From contig CANPUZ010000031.1 of assembly GCA_947579665.1 (NCBI GenBank), forward strand, positions 248,001 through 312,000: a DNA stretch of 64,000 bases, read 5' to 3'. The DNA comes from Sympetrum striolatum (lineage: Eukaryota; Arthropoda; Insecta; Odonata; Libellulidae). Position 1 is the first letter of the stretch. Every line of letters begins with the position of its first letter. The notes under the pieces were generated by a model. That model saw only the letters and a list, made by a program, of their open reading frames with translations. It was not told the origin of the DNA and did not search any database. This document shows, in pieces, positions 57,903 to 64,000 of this stretch. A program made the position numbers and the translations under genes.

Positions 57903-58316
57903 TCCTCCATTAAATTAGCAGCTACTTAGAAACATAGTCAAACAATTAGCATAATTGTGCTGTGTGATGCCTTCATTTGCCATAAATATACTTCAAACAA
58001 TACAATAATTACTTAATTCAGATAGATCTGTCCCTAAGGGGTCCAAAACCCATGTAAAACTGAAAACTGGGGCTGTTTTCAGGAATAGAGTCTCTTCTCT
58101 GCCTTTACAATATTATTCAAGGGCAAAACCCAAAAAAAAGAACACAGGTTAGCTAAATAGGTCAAAGAAGAGAACTCATATGGCCCGGATACCCAATTGT
58201 GGAATTTAGGGTACCGGAGAACTTCGCTTTGACACAATGTCGAAAGGTGTATAGAAAATATTTCTAACATAAAGTTAGGTGGTAGTTGCGACAAGAGAAT
58301 CTTGCCGGGCGATGCA

Positions 58317-58335
58317 GATCCCATCCTGCTACGCC
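58317..58335 (-). promoter_or_regulatory. candidate polypurine tract
   Basis: On the minus strand AGGATGGGATC directly precedes TGCATCGCC, the proposed LTR 5' end. It is short and interrupted, so the border is provisional. Confidence 0.35.
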
Positions 58336-58459
58336 ACCTATCAATATTAACAGTATTATGTCAAATACTAAATACAAAAACATCCAAGAGACACAACAGA
58401 ATAGAAACAAGTTTAAGGACCGTGAATTTGCATGAACTCATTGGGCAAACAACTCTTCA

Positions 58460-61400
58460 TTAATGATATGCTTTTAATTGCGAAACATGTGATATTTTCT
58501 CCTTGTTAGGCCCAACCTGTAACACCACAGTAACAGGAGTAACAAATCTTAGAATTGAAAAGGGTCCTGACCATAGAGGCTCCAATTTAGACATTCTTTT
58601 CTTCAGTTTTGAACTTACTGAATGATTTTGAGTCAGTACTAAATCCCCTATTTTGAATTGTGGTACTGAATGTAATTTGTTATAAGAGGCAGCATATCTT
58701 TTGTGAGCCTTGTTTAAATTTTGAACTGCTTTGGTCCAGTGCTGCCTGAGATCCCGGTCAGAGCAAGAAGTATCAACAACACAATTAGGTAGGTCCCACA
58801 CATTATCTAGGGGATGTGGAATCAATCTACCTAGAAACAATTTAGCAGGGGAATATAAAGTACTTTCATGAACTGATGTATTAAATGCAAATGTCAAATC
58901 TCCCAGGAATTCATCCCAGATTTTATGAGAAGGCGTACAATAGGCAGACAGTGCAAAACGCAGATTTCTATGAACTCTTTCAACCAGATTAGGACAGGGA
59001 TAGTAAGGGGCTGTATGTACTATTTTAATCCCAACTTTGAAGCAAGCATCTTTAAAGGCAGACGAGGTAAAAGCAGTAGCATTATCAGACACAATATATT
59101 TGGGATAGCCAAATTTTGGGAACAAATTATGAAATAACACATGTATTGCACTTTTGGATGAAGCATCTCTCACAGATTCAAGGAAAACAAATTTAGAAAA
59201 ACCATCAATTACTGTAAAAATATAACAATTTCCTGATTTGGATCGAGGAAGGGGACCCACGAAGTCAATGAAAATTCTCTCCCAAGGGTGGCTAATAGGC
59301 TGAGAAGATAATACACCAGAAGAAAGAACATTTCTGGGCTTTGTTATCTGACATACCGAACATCTTTTAACCATTTCAGTGATCTCAGTCTTAAAGTTTG
59401 GCCACCAATAACTCTGGGATATTTTTTGGACAGTCTTAAATATGCCTAAATGCCCCGAACTAGGTAAAGAATGGAAATATTGGAATAACATTGGTCTAAT
59501 GACAACAGGAACAACAACTCTAAAGTTTTTAGCCTTACTAACTTTAGAACACAATAGATTATTCTTTAGAGCAAAAGAAATCCCATTTTCTTTAACTAAC
59601 TTAAGTCCATCATTAGTTAATTTATTAATAAGTGGTACACAGTAAGGATCATTATTTTGGTGGGTTCTAATATCAACAAAAGACATAGGTAGCTTATGTA
59701 AAAAACAAGAAGTAGCAGACTCTTGTACCTGAATTCTGGAGAGACAATCTGCTGGTTTATTTAAATTAGCCTTAATATGATGTATTGTAAACTTATAAGA
59801 AGATAATTTTAAAACCATCCTAGCAATTTTTCCCAATTGCTTTGGATGATTAAACAGCCAGGTTAAAGCCCCATTGTCTGTATACAAATGGAAAGGTCTA
59901 AATTGTAAATAATCTTTAAATTTTTCAATACCCCAGATACATGCCATGCATTCCAATTCATATGCAGTTAGCTTCTGTTCATGTGGATTTAAAGTTCTAC
60001 TAGCATATGCCACAGGACAGTATTTCCCATCAATATGGTGATTTAGGACTGCACCAAGAGCCACATTACTGGCATCGACAAATAAATGGAAATCACGAGT
60101 GAAACAAGGCATTGATAATACAGGAGGGTTGGCTAAAGCATTTTTTAATTTATTGAAGGCGTCATTGTGAACAGTAGACCACACAAACCTTGCATCTTTT
60201 TTCTTGAGTTGATTTAGAGGGTGGGCAATCTCCGCATAGCCAGGAATAAATTTAGAATAAAAACCTGCCATACCTAGAAATCTGGACACTTGCTGAAGAT
60301 TTAGCGGAACAGGAACATTCTGAATGGGTCTAACTCTTTCCGGGTCAATATGGAGACATCCCCCTCGAAGAACATGCCCAAGAAATGAAATAGAATTTTG
60401 ACACAGCTTCATTTTTCCTGGATGAAGAGTTAGCCCAGCGTCTCGCAGTTTTTGGAGTACAGCTCTCAGATGGACTAAATGAGAGCTGATATCCTTTGAA
60501 AATATACAAAGATCATCAATATAAGGATACACACAATTATATTTCAAATCACCAAGAACAAGATCCATTAAACGAGTGAAAACTTGTGGAGAATTGACAA
60601 ATCCAAAAGGCAATCTGGTGTATTGAAAGAGACCGAAAGGCGTTACAAAAGCAGTATATTTCTTAGAAGACTCACTCAAAGGTATCTGATTAAAGGCAGA
60701 ATTTAGATCAAGAATAGAAAATACTTTAGCCTCAGACAGGTATTGAAATGCATGTTCTACCGAAGGAGTTGGATAGGGGTCTACCTGTACTTTTCCATTT
60801 AATTTTCGGTAATCCACCACCAATCTCCAACCTTTATCCCTCTTGGGAATAAGAAATGCCGGTGAAGCCCATTGAGATGTGGAGGCCTCAACCACACCTT
60901 GCTGAATCAGAGATGATACAGAATCTTGTAGGATCTTGGCTTTGGCTGGAGGCAAAGAAAATGGATGCGACCTCACAGGAGTGGTATCTGTAAGCTGGAT
61001 TTCATAAGCCATTACACCAGTAGACCCAAGTTTGGTAGTAATGACGTCTGGAAATTCATTAATAAGTTGCACCACGTCCTGTGGAATATCAGAATTATCA
61101 GAAGGGGAGCATGAGTTCACCAGTTTGTTCGATCCCAGATTGGTAGATAATGCAGGGGAATCCCTTTTAACGGAAGAGCTTGAGCTTAGCACCGGGTGAG
61201 CAGTATCTCGTGAACTGTTCTCAAGCTGCCTATCAATGAAGGGGATTATTTGAGTGGGATCAGACTGAAAAGTGAAATAGTTATGGCCTAAGATCATTCT
61301 AGTTTTTAACATAAAATCCCTACCAATTAGTACTGGAAATGGCAAGTCAACAAGGTAGAAATAATGGCTCCAAGAGAATGAGCTGACCTTGACCTTCACC

Positions 61401-62431
61401 TTAATTTGCTGAGTTAACGTAAATGTGGCTCCTCCAAGGCCTCGAATTTGAATTGGGGACTGAAGAGTTTTAACCGAACGTAACTGTAAATTGTTACAAG
61501 AATTAACATCAATCAGCGAATAAGTAGAACCAGAATCGATCAAGGCTTCAAGAGAATGATTACCAATTGTCACCTTAACAATTGGCAAAGCAGGAGCCAA
61601 AGAATCTGTAGCATGGAACATAGTAATAGCCGGCCGATTCGAATTTCGTCTTCGCTGACGACAATTGCCAAAAGTATGACCTTGACGATTGCAAAAAGTA
61701 CAAGTGATTGCACGTGGCGAATTGGGGTTGAAAGTAGCCGAATAATTAGCGAAATCCATCAGCTGCTTCGAGGCGTACGACAATAATTGCTTCAATTCTA
61801 AAATATTAGTAGGCTTACTTCGGAAAACGAACGTACTTCGTGTGAGAGGATTTACTCCATCGAGAACAATAGAAACGAGCTCAATATCAGATAAAGACAA
61901 CCCCAAAACCTTTGCCGAAACAGTTACAACATTTAAAAACTCCAAGGGAGGCTCGGATGGCATTTGATAACGTTTGACTTTAGCTGCAATCAAACGCTCG
62001 TATTCGCGAGAACTTACAAACTCTTGCCAAATTTCCGAGACCAGCATTTGAAAAGATAATTTCCTCTGAATAGCGGCAAACCAAAACATCCGAAAATTAA
62101 CAGGTAATTTCGACGTCAGATATATCATAAGCGAATCAAATGGAATTAGCGATAAATCAGAGACATGAATGACCGAACTCAAAAAATTAAACAAGTTTTC
62201 GGATTCGACGTTTGCCAAGGGAAGAATATCCGAAAGTAATAACTTGACAGAATCCAACTTAATGGAATTAGCGGAATAATCTTCCGAGGACGCTTGCGTT
62301 GCAGTTTCCATATTGGCAATCTCTCGAGAACTACCTCGATTACGACGATCTTTAGAGGAACTTAAATAACCTTTGGCGTAAGGATTAGGAGGTGGCATTA
62401 ACACGAAACAATACTTACAATTGGAGCGCAA
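58460..62431 (-). CDS. Ty3/Gypsy gag-pol polyprotein, intact single frame
   Basis: One open frame of 1323 codons. Residues ~40-235 are a Gag-like region. A CCHC knuckle (CTFCNRQGHTFGNC) lies at ~242. The aspartic protease has LIDSGSTYSLI at ~298. The reverse transcriptase runs from RLVVDYRKLN, with active site YIDDLCIF at ~637. RNase H starts with HLFVDAS near 785 and has LYTDN later. The integrase has an HHCC domain ending CSVCQ near 1023 and catalytic Asp 1056, Asp 1116 and Glu 1151, a D-D-E triad with 34 residues between the last two. A GPF-type module ends the protein, with no chromodomain and no envelope frame. Met 12 or Met 41 may be the true start. Gag and Pol share one frame, with no frameshift signal needed. 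All key motifs are intact, so the copy may be active. Confidence 0.95.
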   Translation of the reverse strand: MRSNCKYCFVLMPPPNPYAKGYLSSSKDRRNRGSSREIANMETATQASSEDYSANSIKLDSVKLLLSDILPLANVESENLFNFLSSVIHVSDLSLIPFDSLMIYLTSKLPVNFRMFWFAAIQRKLSFQMLVSEIWQEFVSSREYERLIAAKVKRYQMPSEPPLEFLNVVTVSAKVLGLSLSDIELVSIVLDGVNPLTRSTFVFRSKPTNILELKQLLSYASKQLMDFANYSATFNPNSPRAITCTFCNRQGHTFGNCRQRRRNSNRPAITMFHATDSLAPALPIVKVTIGNHSLEALIDSGSTYSLIDVNSCNNLQLRSVKTLQSPIQIRGLGGATFTLTQQIKVKVKVSSFSWSHYFYLVDLPFPVLIGRDFMLKTRMILGHNYFTFQSDPTQIIPFIDRQLENSSRDTAHPVLSSSSSVKRDSPALSTNLGSNKLVNSCSPSDNSDIPQDVVQLINEFPDVITTKLGSTGVMAYEIQLTDTTPVRSHPFSLPPAKAKILQDSVSSLIQQGVVEASTSQWASPAFLIPKRDKGWRLVVDYRKLNGKVQVDPYPTPSVEHAFQYLSEAKVFSILDLNSAFNQIPLSESSKKYTAFVTPFGLFQYTRLPFGFVNSPQVFTRLMDLVLGDLKYNCVYPYIDDLCIFSKDISSHLVHLRAVLQKLRDAGLTLHPGKMKLCQNSISFLGHVLRGGCLHIDPERVRPIQNVPVPLNLQQVSRFLGMAGFYSKFIPGYAEIAHPLNQLKKKDARFVWSTVHNDAFNKLKNALANPPVLSMPCFTRDFHLFVDASNVALGAVLNHHIDGKYCPVAYASRTLNPHEQKLTAYELECMACIWGIEKFKDYLQFRPFHLYTDNGALTWLFNHPKQLGKIARMVLKLSSYKFTIHHIKANLNKPADCLSRIQVQESATSCFLHKLPMSFVDIRTHQNNDPYCVPLINKLTNDGLKLVKENGISFALKNNLLCSKVSKAKNFRVVVPVVIRPMLFQYFHSLPSSGHLGIFKTVQKISQSYWWPNFKTEITEMVKRCSVCQITKPRNVLSSGVLSSQPISHPWERIFIDFVGPLPRSKSGNCYIFTVIDGFSKFVFLESVRDASSKSAIHVLFHNLFPKFGYPKYIVSDNATAFTSSAFKDACFKVGIKIVHTAPYYPCPNLVERVHRNLRFALSAYCTPSHKIWDEFLGDLTFAFNTSVHESTLYSPAKLFLGRLIPHPLDNVWDLPNCVVDTSCSDRDLRQHWTKAVQNLNKAHKRYAASYNKLHSVPQFKIGDLVLTQNHSVSSKLKKRMSKLEPLWSGPFSILRFVTPVTVVLQVGPNKEKISHVSQLKAYH

Positions 62432-62561
62432 TTAGAAAAAATCAAGAACGTCAGCATTGAAGATACGAAATAACAACATGTCAAAGAATCAACAGGGAAT
62501 ACTCACAAACAGAGTCCATAAGATGTCGATAAAAGCAATTTTGCAAGAACAGAGTTGTGAA
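62432..62561 (-). other. 5' leader between primer site and gag-pol
   Basis: About 130 bases of untranslated leader. No further feature seen. Confidence 0.6.
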
Positions 62562-62570
62562 TCAAACCAC

Positions 62571-62582
62571 GCTCTGCTACCA
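62571..62582 (-). promoter_or_regulatory. primer-binding site for initiator tRNA-Met
   Basis: The minus strand reads TGGTAGCAGAGC three bases inside the 5' LTR, the complement of the 3' end of eukaryotic initiator tRNA-Met (GCTCTGCTACCA). After a two-base mismatch, GGTTT also matches. Confidence 0.85.
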
Positions 62583-62585
62583 ATT

Positions 62586-64000
62586 TGTGCCACCTTATTT
62601 TTCTGTACTCGGAAAGAACTGAAAAATATTCGGTAACTCAATAACTACTCTGAACAGCAATCAGCTCGGGATATCGAACATCGGAAAATCAATCAGAGAA
62701 TGAGTTTCAACCATAAATATAATAAGTAATAATATTAAGAGGTCAAACAATATCATACAACAAAATAACACTTTAAATTGAACTGCTCATTTACAATTAG
62801 TACAAAATCACCCAATACGAACGTCGATTCGGGAAGACTCCGAATTCACAAGACGTCGAAACATTCTCTCCTCACAACAACCTTCTTCAAGAAGTCTCTT
62901 AGCAGAAGTGTCTTAGAACAATCCCCACTTCTCACACCAGAACCAATCTAGACTCGCCCTTGAGTTCACGGTCACACAGTGAACGGGACAGGCTGGCTGG
63001 CACGCCTTTCACACGTAACCGCGGAATAATCTCCGTTCGAACTTTTGACTCTTGGCAAAGATTTTGTATTCTTCCACCATTTGGCATAAAAAGCGAACAG
63101 GAGTCGAAGGCGCCACCCTTCGCCACCCTAAGTCACCATAAGTCAGATTCACTCTGGTCACTCCGGTCACGCCGTCACGTCGGCACGAAATTATCGACGA
63201 AATTGCCACATCCCCCCTTGCTTTTTGGAAAAAAATATGTCCATCTTCTTTTTTCAAACAAACGAAGGGTTCATAGTTCTTTAATTGAGCCAATTGGGAT
63301 AAGTTCACTGGCTATCAATAGGGAACACAATGGCACTGTCTTAATTATGATGGCCAGAAAGAAGTAACTGAGTTAACTGGACATCAACTAGGCACACAAT
63401 AGCATTGTCTCTTTTATGATGCCCAGAAAGAAATAACAATGTCGCTTGATCACAATATCACACCAGTGGCAGTCTCTATAGATTCATAATATTCCAAGCA
63501 CATTGTTTAGGCATCAACAATTTAGAAATTAATTGTAACAAATATAAATGTGATATCATAATTATTAACTTAACTATCAATTAATTATATAATTGGCAGG
63601 ATTAAACCCTTTTCAGTAGTGCAATTACAGAAAATAACCTTAGTAAATATAGAATGGAAGGCATATTTATTGGCAATACACTTTTTGCCAGAAATTAGGG
63701 CCAAAATTACACTAAATGAAAACATTGTGGACTGAGATGAGTTCCAAAGGGTTGGAATAACTTTCAGTCAAGAAGACAAGAGAGCAACAGAAAGACTTTT
63801 CTGTTTATTAACAAAAACTTCCATTTTACAAAATTGGGTGCCCGATTCTTTGGAAAACACAGAAATATTTGTTATTTACGAATTATCATTAGTTTAATTA
63901 TGTGGGGCAATAGATAAAATAACAAATGGTGTCCTTGAATATTAACAAAGGAGCAGAACAAATATAATAACTCAATTACAATAAATGCCAAATGAGCAGA
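62586..64000 (-). repeat. 5' LTR of the Ty3/Gypsy element, cut by the window end
   Basis: Copy of 56454-57868 at an offset of 6132, ending at the window edge. It would carry the promoter. The outer border and the target duplication lie outside the window. Confidence 0.88.

Larger units (their letters stand above)
56454..58316 (-). repeat. 3' LTR of the Ty3/Gypsy element
   Basis: Plus-strand start TGTGCCACC at 56454 equals the start of the right copy at 62586, exactly 6132 bases on. The two run together to the window end with a single difference seen (57356 T, 63488 A) in about 1415 bases. The inner border is set near GATGCA at 58316 because a purine-rich stretch on the minus strand lies next to it. 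The LTR would then be about 1.86 kb, which is long. The 135-codon and 99-codon frames inside occur in both LTRs and are not genes. Confidence 0.8.

Noticed and set aside
1..64000. CRISPR arrays, bacterial operons, rRNA
   Set aside because: None seen. The repeats present are microsatellites, transposon ends and LTRs of a eukaryotic genome.

Overview
The window looks like AT-rich, transposon-dense nuclear DNA from an arthropod or a close relative. Signs of this are spliced exons with GT-AG borders, tRNA-derived SINEs, Penelope-like elements with GIY-YIG endonucleases, Tigger, hAT, mariner and Transib relics, several LINEs and a very young Ty3/Gypsy element. There is nothing bacterial: no operons, no Shine-Dalgarno pattern, no CRISPR, no rRNA. 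The species cannot be named from the sequence.

Layout. 0.4-2.0 kb: two decayed Penelope-like (PLE) 3' ends, each with a hammerhead-ribozyme-like motif downstream of the GIY-YIG reading frame. 3.5-3.9 kb: a broken small secreted-protein gene with a TATA box. 6.4-7.0 kb: a repeat that recurs inverted at 40.6-41.1 kb. 8.3 and 10.0 kb: two intact small MITEs with target duplications. About 10.4-18.1 kb (minus strand): a real multi-exon host gene. Four of its exons keep splice phase, and it resembles the C-terminal part of CTC1 of the telomere CST complex. Its introns hold SINEs and a MITE. 19.6-26.8 kb: a nest of insertions at least five levels deep. An inverted-repeat pair encloses a piggyBac-like pair of ends, then a microsatellite-bearing repeat, then a full-length Tigger, then an RTE-like LINE, then a second copy of the microsatellite-bearing repeat. 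28-30 kb: SINE and PLE relics, a CR1/L2-like LINE, and the C-terminal end of a Transib (RAG1-like) transposase. 33-41 kb: mostly non-coding, with an unassigned decayed coding region at 36-37 kb and a SWIM/YqaJ-like relic at 38.4-39.5 kb. 42.5-43.3 kb: a hairpin-flanked tRNA-like unit and a C-rich tract. 47-56.2 kb: a diverged inverted duplication centred near 51.6 kb, with extra direct partial copies at 44.7 and 46.5 kb. 56.45-64 kb: a minus-strand Ty3/Gypsy retrotransposon with an intact 1323-codon gag-pol frame. Its two LTRs differ at one site in the about 1.4 kb that can be compared.

How it works together. Only two coding units look alive: the spliced host gene and the Ty3/Gypsy polyprotein. 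The rest is a layered record of transposition, and the nesting order gives relative ages. The most unusual signals are the repeated hammerhead-like cores linked to PLE remnants, the deep insertion nest and the inverted duplication.
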